The notes: generated from the sequence alone by a model not told the origin. DNA of 64,000 nucleotides from Rhizobium sp. AQ_MP (GCF_014237835.1 NZ_JACJVI010000016.1:59496-123495), one strand, 5' to 3'. Shown: positions 1-9,460, counted from the stretch's first letter. Translations and numbers: made by a program.

Positions 1-1749
1 TCCGACCGGCGGCGCGTAACACCCCGCAGCGAACATCGGCAACGCCGCGACGCCATCATTGAGCCAACCCTGCCCGAAGGCGACCGTGGCAAACGGCGCG
101 AGCTCCGTCAGCGGCCCGGCGCGCAACTCCTTGTCGTAAGCACGCCCCATGGTGCCGGCGGGGACGCCGCCAAGCGTATGCAGACCGATCATCAGGAACA
201 GGCGGTCGAGTAGCTTGCATGCCCGCTCCCGGATCGCCCCGTCCGCGAGGTGCTCCAGCGCCAGCAGCCCGATGAAATCAATCGGATAATAGGCCGCCGA
301 ATTCCATTCGGCGAGACCATGCGCCTCGACGGAATCGAACCAGCGCATGAGACGGTCATGCGCCAGGGAAGCCTGCTCCCTTCCCATGCGGCCGGAGCAT
401 TCGAAGCGCTGACCCGGAAACAGACGGCCGGCCAGATACTGAGAGACATGGAAGCAGAGCACATGGTTCTCGCTCCAGAACCACATCACGTCATTGCCTG
501 GCTCATCGACCCAATAGCGGTAATTGAGAATGGTTCGGTCGATCTCCGCCATCAGATCGGCGGGAACGCGGTCACGATAATCTGCCGCGACCCACAGAAG
601 GGGTACCATGACGAAATCCGAGCAGTCTCGCCGCTCATCGATCGCCGCAACCGTGCTGCCGATGATTTCGCGGAATTCGTCGTCAACCGGACGACCAGCA
701 GAAAGAGCCGCGATTGCCCGACCGGCGCGCATCTCGCCATGGCTCGCCATATACGCGAGTGCCACGGCCTTGCGCTCGGCCAGCGAGAGACCCCGCATGT
801 CCTGCGGCGCATCCTTGAAGGTTGCGAAAGCAATGTTGCGTTCGACACGGGTCTGACCGACCGAGAACGTCAGGTTGAGCGCATGATAGGCATCCGGCAA
901 CGACTGTGCTCCGTCGAGGATCAGCTGTCGTTGCCCCGCCTTCAGCGTAGCTTGCGCATCGAGCAGTGGTGGTGTGCCACGCATATGCACACTGGGAAGA
1001 ATCTTTGCCCTGACGTCGACATCTGTTCCAGCTGTCATGCCAAACTCGAGGACCATTCGCCCATCGCTCACATGCATCGGGTCCGGCCGCACATCGGTTG
1101 CCAGAGCCTTGAGCAGACCGATCGTCTCCGGCGAGACGTCAATCGGCAGCTGCGCGTGTAGCGTCATGTCGCCCAGATAGGTCAATTCGAAAAACCAGAG
1201 CGCATCCCGCTCTGCCAGTTCCTCGGTCAACACCACGACGTCGCTGCCATCCGCCCTAAGCGGAAGCACAATTTCCGTGATGCTTTCCTTGTTACGCTTG
1301 AAGGGCTCGAATCTGGCTGCAAGTAGCCCGTCCACCCAGATATGCACCCCGCCACAGGTCGCAAGCCTGAAACGTTGCAGACCGGAAAGCCCGGGTTTCA
1401 GCCTTGTCCGCAGCCAGCGCGACAGACGCGTCGGTCGATGCCAGAAGTCGGAGAATTCGACGCGCCGGTTGAAGCCCGGGAGATAAAGCCCCGTCACCTG
1501 AAAGTCGCTTCTGAACTCGACCGTTCGCGCCGCAACCTCCTTCCAGAGTGCCACACGGCATGGAAGATCCCCGACATCAACGAAGCCATTGATGAAACGG
1601 TAATTCACCCGGTCTTCCGCCAGAGCGGGCTCGCCGGGATAATAGGTCTGGACGATTTCGCTCATCGCCCAGGCGGTGACGGAGCCGCCGGGTTCGACCA
1701 GGAAACCCTGGGCTTCGGATATACGCTCGGCAGCAGAAACCTTGTTCAT
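1..1749 (-). CDS. Six-hairpin-like glycosidase-type protein (3' end outside window)
   Basis: An open frame of 583 codons runs from an ATG at 1749 to the window edge without a stop, so the C-terminus is missing. The ATG overlaps the TGA of the upstream HAD gene by ATGA, which fixes the start and implies coupled translation. The N-terminal ~300 residues are rich in short beta strands (for example YHALNLTFSVGQTRVE) and resemble a beta-sandwich. The C-terminal part has FWSENHVLCFH near residue 424, then EWNSAAYYPIDFIG near 480, patterns I associate with (alpha/alpha)6 barrels of glycan-degrading enzymes. No signal peptide is visible. It is the last gene of the importer operon, so a role in breaking down an imported oligosaccharide is inferred. 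The exact family is not recognised. Confidence 0.6.
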   Translation of the reverse strand, partial: MNKVSAAERISEAQGFLVEPGGSVTAWAMSEIVQTYYPGEPALAEDRVNYRFINGFVDVGDLPCRVALWKEVAARTVEFRSDFQVTGLYLPGFNRRVEFSDFWHRPTRLSRWLRTRLKPGLSGLQRFRLATCGGVHIWVDGLLAARFEPFKRNKESITEIVLPLRADGSDVVVLTEELAERDALWFFELTYLGDMTLHAQLPIDVSPETIGLLKALATDVRPDPMHVSDGRMVLEFGMTAGTDVDVRAKILPSVHMRGTPPLLDAQATLKAGQRQLILDGAQSLPDAYHALNLTFSVGQTRVERNIAFATFKDAPQDMRGLSLAERKAVALAYMASHGEMRAGRAIAALSAGRPVDDEFREIIGSTVAAIDERRDCSDFVMVPLLWVAADYRDRVPADLMAEIDRTILNYRYWVDEPGNDVMWFWSENHVLCFHVSQYLAGRLFPGQRFECSGRMGREQASLAHDRLMRWFDSVEAHGLAEWNSAAYYPIDFIGLLALEHLADGAIRERACKLLDRLFLMIGLHTLGGVPAGTMGRAYDKELRAGPLTELAPFATVAFGQGWLNDGVAALPMFAAGCYAPPVG

Positions 1750-3023
1750 GCTGCGCCCTCATCCGGCTCGACCGCCGCCGCCGGAAGCGCAAGCTCGATT
1801 TTCTCGAGAAGACCCGGCAGTTGGGCTATCTGCCTGATCGTCAAGCGCGGGCGCTCGTGGCGGTGCTTCGGCTTGTGGGTTCGGCGTAGCGACCATGCGA
1901 GAAAGACGCTGATCAGACCGAAGCGGTTGGCACCGAGAATGTCGCGCTCGAGATTATTGCCGACCATCACCGTGCGCGCTCGGTCGCTGTCTGAAAGGCC
2001 GAGAGCCTCAAATGCGGCCGCAAACATCTTGGGCGACGGCTTCAGTTCACCCACATCTCCTGAAATGACATGGGCCTCGAAGTGGGACCAAAGCCCGTGC
2101 TGTCCGAGCAGGTTCTCGAACGTGGCGCGAGGACCATCGGCGACCAGCGCCAGACGGTGCCCGGACCTAGCCAACTCCTGCAGCATGGCATCGGCACCGG
2201 GAATGAGCCTGCCGGACACGACGACATCGGTTCCCGGCTGCTTGACCTCGGTCGACTCGTCGATCAACGTGTCACCGCAGTCGAGGAACACGGCAGCGAG
2301 ATGTGGCACGGTTTTAGGCAAAGACGCCGCCAGCGAGGCGAAACGCTGCGGGACCCAAGATTTGAGCCTGCGCCAAGGCACAAGCGCCGGCTCGGCGGCC
2401 ACCGGCAACTCGGCAAACCTCCAGACCGGCTTGAACGCCGCTCGTTTCAAAAAGAGACGCGCGAGGCGGATTTCATAGCGCGACGCGGAGATCAGTCCGG
2501 CATTCGAAAACAGGTTCGAAAGGTGGATACCTTCCTCGCCGGCGAAGGGACCGCACATCGCATCGACCAAGGCGCCAGCTTGCTCCCGCATCGCCTTCGG
2601 GCAGGGCCAGTGCGCATGTTTTCCGGGCTCCACAAATACAGCCGGTCGGGCTCCCTGAAGGGGAACGGAACCATCCGACCGACGCATCTTCAGCCGTGCG
2701 CCGTGACGCGATGCCTCCACCCGGACGACCGCGCCATCGGCATCGAGATGGACCCAGACATGCTCCAGGTCGTAGAGGTGCTGGATATCCCAATCATACC
2801 ATATCGCATATTCGATCACGGTTCCCCGGCCGGGGCGGATCTGGAACTTTGACGAAACGGATTTGGCCGGCTCGCGATAGAGCGTGTAACCGATGGCAAC
2901 CGGAGCGAAGGGCTCGTTCAAATCGAGGTGCAAGATCGGCCGGTGTCGCGTCGCAAGGCCGTGATCGGCCTCACCCGTGTGGGTCGAAGGGAAATCGAAT
3001 AGAGATGGACCAAGAGCATTCAT
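1746..3023 (-). CDS. HAD-family hydrolase with extra N-terminal domain
   Basis: The protein has 425 residues. The ATG at 3023 overlaps the TGA of the preceding ATPase gene, which is why this start is preferred over upstream in-frame codons. Residues ~245-400 are a HAD domain: motif I is FLDCGDTL (D248, D251), a lysine motif lies in GELKPSP, and the last motif is MVGNNLERD. The usual second Asp of DxDxT is Gly250, and the acidic motif has Asn, so it may not be a standard phosphatase. Residues ~30-235 form a separate domain containing YDWDIQHLYDLEHVWVH and FVEPGKHAHWP, which I do not recognise with confidence and which is not part of HAD proteins. It sits between the importer ATPases and the six-hairpin-like gene. 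A sugar-phosphate-related role is a guess. Confidence 0.65.
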   Translation of the reverse strand: MNALGPSLFDFPSTHTGEADHGLATRHRPILHLDLNEPFAPVAIGYTLYREPAKSVSSKFQIRPGRGTVIEYAIWYDWDIQHLYDLEHVWVHLDADGAVVRVEASRHGARLKMRRSDGSVPLQGARPAVFVEPGKHAHWPCPKAMREQAGALVDAMCGPFAGEEGIHLSNLFSNAGLISASRYEIRLARLFLKRAAFKPVWRFAELPVAAEPALVPWRRLKSWVPQRFASLAASLPKTVPHLAAVFLDCGDTLIDESTEVKQPGTDVVVSGRLIPGADAMLQELARSGHRLALVADGPRATFENLLGQHGLWSHFEAHVISGDVGELKPSPKMFAAAFEALGLSDSDRARTVMVGNNLERDILGANRFGLISVFLAWSLRRTHKPKHRHERPRLTIRQIAQLPGLLEKIELALPAAAVEPDEGAA

Positions 3024-4069
3024 CAGTTGGCGACCCCGACAAGATCCAGGCTCTCTGCGTGATGGCAGCGCACCTGCCGGCCACCAGTCACGGTCCTGAG
3101 TTCGGGGGTCTGCTTGTGGCAAGCCTCGTCGGCATAGGCACAGCGCGGATGGAAGGGACAACCGCTCGGCACATTCATGGCATCCGCGATCTCGCCCTTC
3201 AGCGGCACGCGCTTGCGGGCGCGATTGCCACGCGGGTCAGGTTGCGGCACCGCCGCCAGAAGCGCTTCCGTGTACGGATGCAGCGGCTTGGCAAACATCT
3301 CTTCCGTCGGTCCGACCTCCATGAGGCGGCCTAGATACATGACACCGACACGGTCCGAGATGTGCTCGACCATGCCAAGGTCATGCGTGATGAAGAGATA
3401 GGTGAGGCCCAGCTTTTCCTGCAGATCCTGCATCAGGTTGATGTTCTGGGCGGCGACGGAGACGTCGAGCGCTGAGACCGCTTCGTCGGCTGCGATAAAG
3501 CTTGGGTTGAGGGCAAGCGCCCGCGCGATGCCGATGCGTTGGCGCTGGCCGCCGGAGAAGGCGTGGGGATAGCGCAAGATGTATTCGGGCCGGAGGCCGA
3601 CGAGACCCAGCAATTCCGCCACGCGGTCCTTGATCTCCGCTGGGGTTCCCATGCCGTGAATGACGAGAGGCTCTCCGACAAGATCAAGCAGACGCATGCG
3701 GGGGTTGAGAGACGAATAGGGATCCTGGAAGATCATCTGCATTTCGCGCCGGATCGACCGCATCTCACGATCCCCGAGCCGGGTAATGTCGACGACCTCC
3801 CCGCTTGCACGCCGAAACAGGATCTCGCCTCCGGTCAGATCGTAGGCGCGCAGGATCAGCCTTGCGATCGACGATTTGCCGGAGCCGCTTTCCCCAACCA
3901 GGCCGAAGGTCTCCCCCTTCCGGATATCGAAGGAGATGTCGTCCACCGCCTTGATTGTCGCAACTTCTCGACGCTTCCAGCCCTCGTAGATCGGGAAATA
4001 CTTCTTCACGCCACGAACCGAGATCAATGTGCCCTCGTCGAGGGGAGTGTGAGGCGACATCAGCATCAT
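3023..4069 (-). CDS. Peptide/oligosaccharide ABC importer ATPase (DppF/OppF type)
   Basis: The 348-residue ATPase powers a peptide/nickel-type importer from the cytoplasmic side. Walker A is GESGSGKSS, the signature is FSGGQRQR, and Walker B is FIAADEAVSALD. The C-terminal oligopeptide_DppD/F tail is present with the cysteine pattern GCPFHPRCAYADEAC. The start ATG at 4069 overlaps the upstream ATPase stop by ATGA. It follows the partner ATPase, and both permeases and a family 5 binding protein lie upstream. Because the operon adjoins glycoside hydrolases, the substrate is more likely an oligosaccharide than a peptide, as known for some rhizobial importers of this type. Walker A ends in KSS rather than KST. 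Confidence 0.9.
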   Translation of the reverse strand: MMLMSPHTPLDEGTLISVRGVKKYFPIYEGWKRREVATIKAVDDISFDIRKGETFGLVGESGSGKSSIARLILRAYDLTGGEILFRRASGEVVDITRLGDREMRSIRREMQMIFQDPYSSLNPRMRLLDLVGEPLVIHGMGTPAEIKDRVAELLGLVGLRPEYILRYPHAFSGGQRQRIGIARALALNPSFIAADEAVSALDVSVAAQNINLMQDLQEKLGLTYLFITHDLGMVEHISDRVGVMYLGRLMEVGPTEEMFAKPLHPYTEALLAAVPQPDPRGNRARKRVPLKGEIADAMNVPSGCPFHPRCAYADEACHKQTPELRTVTGGRQVRCHHAESLDLVGVAN

Positions 4070-5121
4070 GCAAACTCCGCCGCGGAGACGATCTGCCCCG
4101 CGAAATGGCAGCGGGCGCTTTGGCCGCTGGCGAACTGGATATTGTCAGGGACTGTCGTGTCACAGAGTCCCGCCACCCCATGCAGGCAGCGCGGATGGAA
4201 GGAACAGCCGGTCGGGACGTTGTAGGGATCAGGCACGACGCCGGCGATGGTGCGCAGGCGGTTGCCATGGCTCTTGCCGAGTCGCGGGATCGATTGCAGC
4301 AAGGCCTGGGTATAGGGGTGTTTCGGCTCGTAGAAGATCTCGTCCACCGTGCCGGTTTCGACCACGCGCCCGAGATACATCACGGCCACGCGATCGGCGA
4401 TGTCTGCGACAACGCCGAAGTTATGGGTGATGAAGACGATCGCCATCCCGAGCTCCTGCTGAAGCGATTTCAGCAATTCGAGGATCTGCGCCTCCGTCGT
4501 CACATCGAGCGCAGTCGTCGGCTCATCGGCAATCAGGAGCGTCGGGTCGCAGGAGAGCGCCAGCGCGATCATGGCACGCTGCCGCATGCCACCGGAGAGA
4601 TGATGCGGATAGCGATCGACGATATCGGTCGGGCGGGGCATCTGAACGCGGGTCAAAAGCTCGATGGCCTGATTGCGCGCTTCGGCCTTGGAGACCTTGC
4701 GGTGAAGCATGACCGTGCGCATGATCTGCGTGCCGATCGTGTGCACTGGCGAAAGTGCCGTCATCGGCTCCTGGAAAACCATGCCGATCTCGCCGCCACG
4801 GATCGCGCGCATCTCCCGGCCCTGCCAGTCCAGGTCTGAGATCCGCACTTCCTCGCCATTGCCGCGGCGAAAACGGATGCTGCCATGGGCGTTGATCGCG
4901 CTGCGTGGCTGGAGCCGCATGATCGACCGCGCAGTCACCGACTTGCCGGAGCCACTTTCGCCGACGATGCCGAGAACTTCGCCTTTGTTGACGTGATAGG
5001 ACACGCCGTTGACCGCCTTGACGAGGCCGTCGCGCGTCGGGAAATGAACACCGACATTGTCGAGTTCGAGGAGCCGCTCTGGCGGCATGGGCGTCTGAAT
5101 GCTCTTGACTGTGGAGCGCAT
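4066..5121 (-). CDS. Peptide/oligosaccharide ABC importer ATPase (DppD/OppD type)
   Basis: The 351-residue ATPase is the partner of the DppF-type subunit. It shows Walker [10 protein letters not shown], signature LSGGMRQR, Walker [13 protein letters not shown] and a switch His in FITHNFG, where ITHD is more usual. The C-terminal tail carries [16 protein letters not shown]. The ATG at 5121 is chosen because GGGAGGGG lies just upstream (AGGGGACCCGATG). Longer in-frame starts would overlap the permease gene by more than 80 bases. It ends in an ATGA overlap with the next ATPase. It belongs to the operon binding protein, permease, permease, ATPase, ATPase. Confidence 0.9.
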   Translation of the reverse strand: MRSTVKSIQTPMPPERLLELDNVGVHFPTRDGLVKAVNGVSYHVNKGEVLGIVGESGSGKSVTARSIMRLQPRSAINAHGSIRFRRGNGEEVRISDLDWQGREMRAIRGGEIGMVFQEPMTALSPVHTIGTQIMRTVMLHRKVSKAEARNQAIELLTRVQMPRPTDIVDRYPHHLSGGMRQRAMIALALSCDPTLLIADEPTTALDVTTEAQILELLKSLQQELGMAIVFITHNFGVVADIADRVAVMYLGRVVETGTVDEIFYEPKHPYTQALLQSIPRLGKSHGNRLRTIAGVVPDPYNVPTGCSFHPRCLHGVAGLCDTTVPDNIQFASGQSARCHFAGQIVSAAEFA

Positions 5122-5134
5122 CGGGTCCCCTCCC

Positions 5135-6298
5135 TCATTGACCGTAGGGATCGGCCGCATCGCGCAGGCCATCACCGATGAAGTTGAACGCCAGCACGAC
5201 CAGAACGACCGCAACACCGGGTGCCAGAAGCCATGGCGCCATGGAAATCGAGCGCAGGTTCTGGGCGTCCTGGAGCAACACGCCCCAGCTGACGACAGGC
5301 GGGCGCAGACCGAGCCCGAGGAAGCTGAGCGCCGTTTCGCCGAGGATCATTTCAGGAACGGCGAGCGTCAGTGCAGCGATGATGTAGCTCGTCATCGCCG
5401 GCAGCATGTGCCGCGTAACGATCCGGTACTCGGAGGCACCGGCCAGACGCGCAGCCAACACATAATCCTCGGTCTTGAGCGACAGGAAACGGCCGCGCAC
5501 GACACGCGCGAGATGTGTCCAGCCGATGAGCGACAGGATGAGTGTGATCAGGACATAGACGAAGATCGGGTCCCAGGCGATCGGCAGCGCCGCTGCCAGG
5601 CCCATCCAGAGCGGGATCGTGGGGATCGAGCGGATGAACTCCATCAGCCGCTGAATGGCTGAATCGATGCGGCCACCGTAGTAGCCGGAGATCGCACCCA
5701 GCGTAAGCCCTAGAACGAAGGCGAAGGCAACGCCGACCAGGCCGGCGGACAGGGTCACCCGGGCGCCATGGATCAGGCGGCTGTAGAGATCGCGGCCAAG
5801 CGAATCCGTACCAAGGAGATTGATCTGCTGGCGACGATCATCGACACCGAAGAACCTAAGACGTGTCTCGACGAGGCCGAGGAAGTGGTAGGGCTCGCCC
5901 TGCACGAAGAAGCGCACCGGCAGAACCTTGCTAGTATCTTCTTGATAGATAACCCGGGCCGTCTCAGGATCTCGCGTGCGCTTCAGGGCATAGATGAAGG
6001 GCCGGTGCAGTTCACCTTCATGCATGATCCGCACCGTGCTTGGCGGTGCCAGCGTGTTCAGCCGGTTGATGGTGAAAGGCGCATAGGGCGTGAAGAAGTG
6101 GGCGAAGATCGCCAATGTCGACAGGATGAGCATGAAGATCAACGAGGCGACGGCAAGCTTGTGCTTGCGGAAGCGCCACCAGACAAGCGTCCAGGGTTTT
6201 GCGGTGTAGAGGGTCTCGTCACGAAACTCCTCTTTCGGAGCAAGCGGCGGTACGCGCGGCGTGTGAAGCTGAGGCGTGAGGTTCTGAAGTTCGCTCAT
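5135..6298 (-). CDS. Peptide/oligosaccharide ABC importer permease (DppC type)
   Basis: This is a 387-residue inner-membrane permease. A cytoplasmic N-terminus of ~40 residues precedes the first membrane segment (LAVASLIFMLILSTLAIFAHFF). An extended periplasmic loop follows (~residues 70-165), then a core with five further membrane segments. The EAA-type loop appears as EDYVLAARLAGASEYRIVTRHMLP. The C-terminus has the typical PYG ending (DAADPYGQ). The long first loop is larger than in classical DppC (~300 residues) and is seen in relatives serving oligosaccharides. The ATG at 6298 is preferred over one four codons upstream. The gene starts 8 bases after the DppB-type stop. Confidence 0.88.
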   Translation of the reverse strand: MSELQNLTPQLHTPRVPPLAPKEEFRDETLYTAKPWTLVWWRFRKHKLAVASLIFMLILSTLAIFAHFFTPYAPFTINRLNTLAPPSTVRIMHEGELHRPFIYALKRTRDPETARVIYQEDTSKVLPVRFFVQGEPYHFLGLVETRLRFFGVDDRRQQINLLGTDSLGRDLYSRLIHGARVTLSAGLVGVAFAFVLGLTLGAISGYYGGRIDSAIQRLMEFIRSIPTIPLWMGLAAALPIAWDPIFVYVLITLILSLIGWTHLARVVRGRFLSLKTEDYVLAARLAGASEYRIVTRHMLPAMTSYIIAALTLAVPEMILGETALSFLGLGLRPPVVSWGVLLQDAQNLRSISMAPWLLAPGVAVVLVVLAFNFIGDGLRDAADPYGQ

Positions 6299-6306
6299 TG
6301 GGCGCC

Positions 6307-7293
6307 TCACGAAAACCGAATGCGCGGATCGGACATGGCAAGCAGGATGTCCGAAAGCACCGTACCGATGACGGTGAAGACGCTGAGGATGAGGATGAAG
6401 CTGCCGGCCAGATACATGTCCTGCATCTTCAAAGCCTGCAGCAGCAGCGGACCCGTCGTCGGCAGGTTGAGAACGACGGCGGTGATCACGTCACCGGAAA
6501 AGAGTGCCGGCAGCGCCCAGCCGACGGTCGAGATGAACGGATTGAGCGCGACGCGCACCGGATAGCGCCATACGACGGTGCGCTCGCTGAAACCCTGCGC
6601 ATAGGCGGTTTCGACATAGGGTTTGCGCAACTCGTCGAGCATGTTGGCGCGCATGACACGGATCAGACCGGCCGCACCGCCTGTTGCAAGCACGACAAGC
6701 GGGATCCAGATATGGGAAAGCATGTTGACGAACTTGTCGAAATCCCAGGGGCGGTCCTGGAATTCCGGCGACACCAGCCCCCCGACATCCATGTTGAGCC
6801 AGACAAAGGCCATCCACATCAGGACAAGGGCGAGCAGGAAGTCCGGAACACCTTTTCCAAGGAAACCGAAGACAGTGAAAACATAATCGAATACCGAATA
6901 TTGCCGGGTCGCCGAATAGACGCCGACGGGGATGGCGATCATCCAGGTGAAGATCATGCTGAGGGTGGAAATCGCGAGCGTCAGCCCGAGGCGATCCCAG
7001 ATGAGATCGCTGACCGGGGCATTCCATTCGAGGGAGCGCCCGAAATCACCGTGGAAGATGATGTTGGAAATCCAGCGCCAGTATTGCACGAGAATGGGGT
7101 CATTGAGCCCATACTGCTGACGCATGAGTTCTTCCTGCAGTTCGGTGATGTATTCACCGCCGCTGCGCAGCTGTGCCGCATAGGCCGAAACGAAGTCGCC
7201 CGGCGGCAGCTGGATGATGACGAAGGCGATGAAGGAGACGAAGATCAGCGTGGGGATGGCCCACAAAAGTCGTCGGACAGCATAGCCGAGCAT
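6307..7293 (-). CDS. Peptide/oligosaccharide ABC importer permease (DppB type)
   Basis: The 328-residue inner-membrane permease opens with MLGYAVRRLLWAIPTLIFVS, the standard DppB/OppB first membrane segment. It has six predicted membrane spans. The EAA-like loop is KPYVETAYAQGFSERTVVWRYPVR, and the C-terminus reads DILLAMSDPRIRFS. The ATG at 7293 has a good ribosome-binding site (GAGGAAACACGCATG). The gene is separated from the binding-protein gene by 142 bases containing inverted repeats, while downstream spacing is tight. It pairs with the DppC-type permease to form the channel. Confidence 0.9.
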   Translation of the reverse strand: MLGYAVRRLLWAIPTLIFVSFIAFVIIQLPPGDFVSAYAAQLRSGGEYITELQEELMRQQYGLNDPILVQYWRWISNIIFHGDFGRSLEWNAPVSDLIWDRLGLTLAISTLSMIFTWMIAIPVGVYSATRQYSVFDYVFTVFGFLGKGVPDFLLALVLMWMAFVWLNMDVGGLVSPEFQDRPWDFDKFVNMLSHIWIPLVVLATGGAAGLIRVMRANMLDELRKPYVETAYAQGFSERTVVWRYPVRVALNPFISTVGWALPALFSGDVITAVVLNLPTTGPLLLQALKMQDMYLAGSFILILSVFTVIGTVLSDILLAMSDPRIRFS

Positions 7294-7309
7294 GCGTGTT
7301 TCCTCTGTC

Positions 7310-7362
7310 TTGCCGGACATCTCCGCGTGGACGAGACGCAGAATGGCGCCCCTGTCCGGCAA
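7310..7362 (-). repeat. Intercistronic inverted repeat between binding-protein and permease genes
   Basis: TTGCCGGACA at 7310-7319 and its exact complement TGTCCGGCAA at 7353-7362 can form a 10-bp stem around a 33-base loop. A second, shorter pair (GGAGCC 7387-7392 / GGCTCC 7418-7423) lies between it and the binding-protein stop. No T-run follows, so this is not a strong terminator. Such hairpins often protect the binding-protein transcript or lower permease expression. That role is inferred. Confidence 0.45.
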
Positions 7363-7435
7363 AATCCTTGGACTTCAGATGAGGTCGGAGCCCCGCGGCC
7401 GCCTGCGTGCGACGCGAGGCTCCAATCTTGGCGTC

Positions 7436-9340
7436 TTACTGCTGCATCCACATTTGCTGGGTCACGCCGAGACCGATACCCCGCGTGATGTCGTCTTCGA
7501 TCAGGCCGTCGCGCATGTTCTTGAAGTTGTTCTTGGCAATCGCGATCGCCGGCGACTCTCCGACAATGCCAATGACCCATCCCTGCTTGACGAAGGTATC
7601 GATCAGCGTGTTCAGCGCCGCATCTGCAGCTTCACGATTGGGCGCCTTGGCGGCCGCATCCCAGCTCTCGAAAACCTTGCGGATCGGGTGATCGGCCGGT
7701 GGCTCGATCCCGGATGCACCCTCGGTCGAATACCAGATGTAATACTGGTTTGCGTAGCTGTCGTTGCCCATCATGATACGCGGGTCGGCCGCCACAACCG
7801 AGAGGCGGTCGAAGGGATACCACTGCATCTGAAAATCGTTGTTGTCGCGGCTTGCATCCCACTGGGTACGGTCGATCAGCCGCGGCAGAAGCTCGATGCC
7901 GATCTGCTTGTAATTGTCAGCCACGACTTCCATGGTCTTCGGACCATTGGCATGCTGCATCTCGACCACGATGGACAGGCGCTTGCCATCCGGCCGCAGC
8001 CGGAAGCCGGCATCGTCCTTCTTGTCGAGGCCGATCCCGTCCAGAAGCGCGTTCGCCTTGTCCGGATCATACTCGGCCCAATGGGTTTCCAACTCTTCGC
8101 TGAAGTTCGGCGAGCCGGTTACGGGCGATGCCTGGCGGGGCTCGGCGAGACCGGTGAAGACCAGCTCGTTGATCGTCTCTCGATCGATCGAGATGCTGAG
8201 CGCCTGGCGGAAATCCGCATTGTCGTAGAGACCGCGCAGCACCTCGTCCTTGACGTTGAGGTTCGGCACCAGCGACCAGGTCTGGGCCTGGTTCCAGCGG
8301 TAAACCTTGTAGTCGCCCTTCGTCTCGTTTTCCTTGTAGAAGGTATAGTCCTGCGGCTCGACATAACGCATCTGCATGTCGATCTGGCCCTGCACGATCA
8401 TCAGGTTGAAGGATTCCTGCTCGCTGAAAAGGCGATGCGAGATCCGGTCGATATAGGGCAGCTGGTTACCGGCCTGGTCAACGGCATAGTAATAGGGATT
8501 GCGCACCATCGTCACGACTTCGGCCGGAGCCGGCGTCTCGATCTTCCAAGCCGTAATCACGGGCAGATCCGGGTTCTGCCACCACGCGGTGACGGCGCCC
8601 TTGGAGCCCCAGAGATCCTGCCATTTCTCGACGCCGAACTTCTTCACCGCCGCGTCCAACTGGTCCTGGGAGGCGTGTTTATTGTTGAATTGCTTCAGAT
8701 AGTGCTTCGGGAAAATGAAGCTCGGGCGGTCAAGGCTCGGCTCCCCCGTCGAGTCCTTGGCGAGGATTTCCAGAAAATAGACATAAGGGTCTTCGAAGCT
8801 GACCTTGAAGGTGCGGTCATCCACGACCTCCAGCTTCATCGGCTTGCCGCCAGGAGCGAGCGTCTGGTCGATGGAGGCAAGCAGGTCCTTGTTGAGGAAG
8901 ACGTCGTTGTACCAGAACTCGACATCCTCGGTGGTCACCGGATGGCCGTCAGACCATTTCAGCCCCTTGAGCAGGGTGAACGTGAAGGTGCGGGAATCCT
9001 CGCTGACCGAAAAGGACTCGACATAGCCGGGCACCAGCGAGAGCTCGCCGTCCGCCCCCTGAGACCACTTGACCACGCGCTCTTCCATCAGCTTGGTCGG
9101 TCCCCAGCGGTCGCCAGGCCCTTTATAGGCGCGCTGCCAGTTGCCACCGTATTGGCCCACTTCAACGGCATTCACCACCGTCGGCTTTTCCGGCAGGCGT
9201 TCCTCCACCGGCGGCAGGGCGCCGGCCTTCACCTGTTCCTGGAGCATCGGCGACTCATTGAAGGCCCAGGCAGAACCTCCCAGGCACGATGCCATCAAGA
9301 TTGAGATCACCGCCTTCGAAATTTTTTCATTTCGCACCAT
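7436..9340 (-). CDS. Family 5 extracellular solute-binding protein
   Basis: The 634-residue periplasmic protein has an N-terminal signal peptide (KISKAVISILMASCLGGSAWA then FNES). The SBP_bac_5 body includes the early signature FTFTLLKGLKWSDGHPVTTEDVEFWY and the later region FRQALSISIDRETINELVFTG. At ~634 residues it is longer than DppA/OppA (~530), as in members that bind oligosaccharides. The ATG at 9340 has GGGAGG 8 bases upstream, which decides it over a codon 12 residues earlier. It is the first gene of the importer operon, 120 bases after the LacI gene. A 16-bp palindrome lies 16 bases upstream of its start. Substrate unknown. Confidence 0.9.
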   Translation of the reverse strand: MVRNEKISKAVISILMASCLGGSAWAFNESPMLQEQVKAGALPPVEERLPEKPTVVNAVEVGQYGGNWQRAYKGPGDRWGPTKLMEERVVKWSQGADGELSLVPGYVESFSVSEDSRTFTFTLLKGLKWSDGHPVTTEDVEFWYNDVFLNKDLLASIDQTLAPGGKPMKLEVVDDRTFKVSFEDPYVYFLEILAKDSTGEPSLDRPSFIFPKHYLKQFNNKHASQDQLDAAVKKFGVEKWQDLWGSKGAVTAWWQNPDLPVITAWKIETPAPAEVVTMVRNPYYYAVDQAGNQLPYIDRISHRLFSEQESFNLMIVQGQIDMQMRYVEPQDYTFYKENETKGDYKVYRWNQAQTWSLVPNLNVKDEVLRGLYDNADFRQALSISIDRETINELVFTGLAEPRQASPVTGSPNFSEELETHWAEYDPDKANALLDGIGLDKKDDAGFRLRPDGKRLSIVVEMQHANGPKTMEVVADNYKQIGIELLPRLIDRTQWDASRDNNDFQMQWYPFDRLSVVAADPRIMMGNDSYANQYYIWYSTEGASGIEPPADHPIRKVFESWDAAAKAPNREAADAALNTLIDTFVKQGWVIGIVGESPAIAIAKNNFKNMRDGLIEDDITRGIGLGVTQQMWMQQ

Positions 9341-9356
9341 CGTATCCTCCCAGATA

Positions 9357-9372
9357 GCGAAAATATTTTCGC
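9357..9372. promoter_or_regulatory. Perfect 16-bp palindrome, candidate operator
   Basis: GCGAAAATATTTTCGC is a perfect palindrome in the leader of the binding-protein gene, just upstream of its ribosome-binding site and directly after the LacI-type gene. The position suits a repressor roadblock or initiation block. A related core (AAAATATTT) occurs near 23085-23096 and 24266-24277 in front of the second binding-protein and second LacI genes. Confidence 0.5.
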
Positions 9373-9460
9373 ACACTTACTCTGTAATGCTTGCGATACA
9401 TGAAGGTTTATACAGACATACCCCGAAATCAAGATAAAAAAAATTTCACATATACTTGCG

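Noticed and set aside
250..1161. Plus-strand open frame (303 codons) near the window start
   Set aside because: The minus strand is open for 583 codons with coherent protein patterns and an ATGA-coupled start.
7292..9304. Long plus-strand open frame (670 codons) opposite the family 5 binding protein
   Set aside because: No ribosome site or motifs; the minus strand encodes a complete binding protein with signal peptide.
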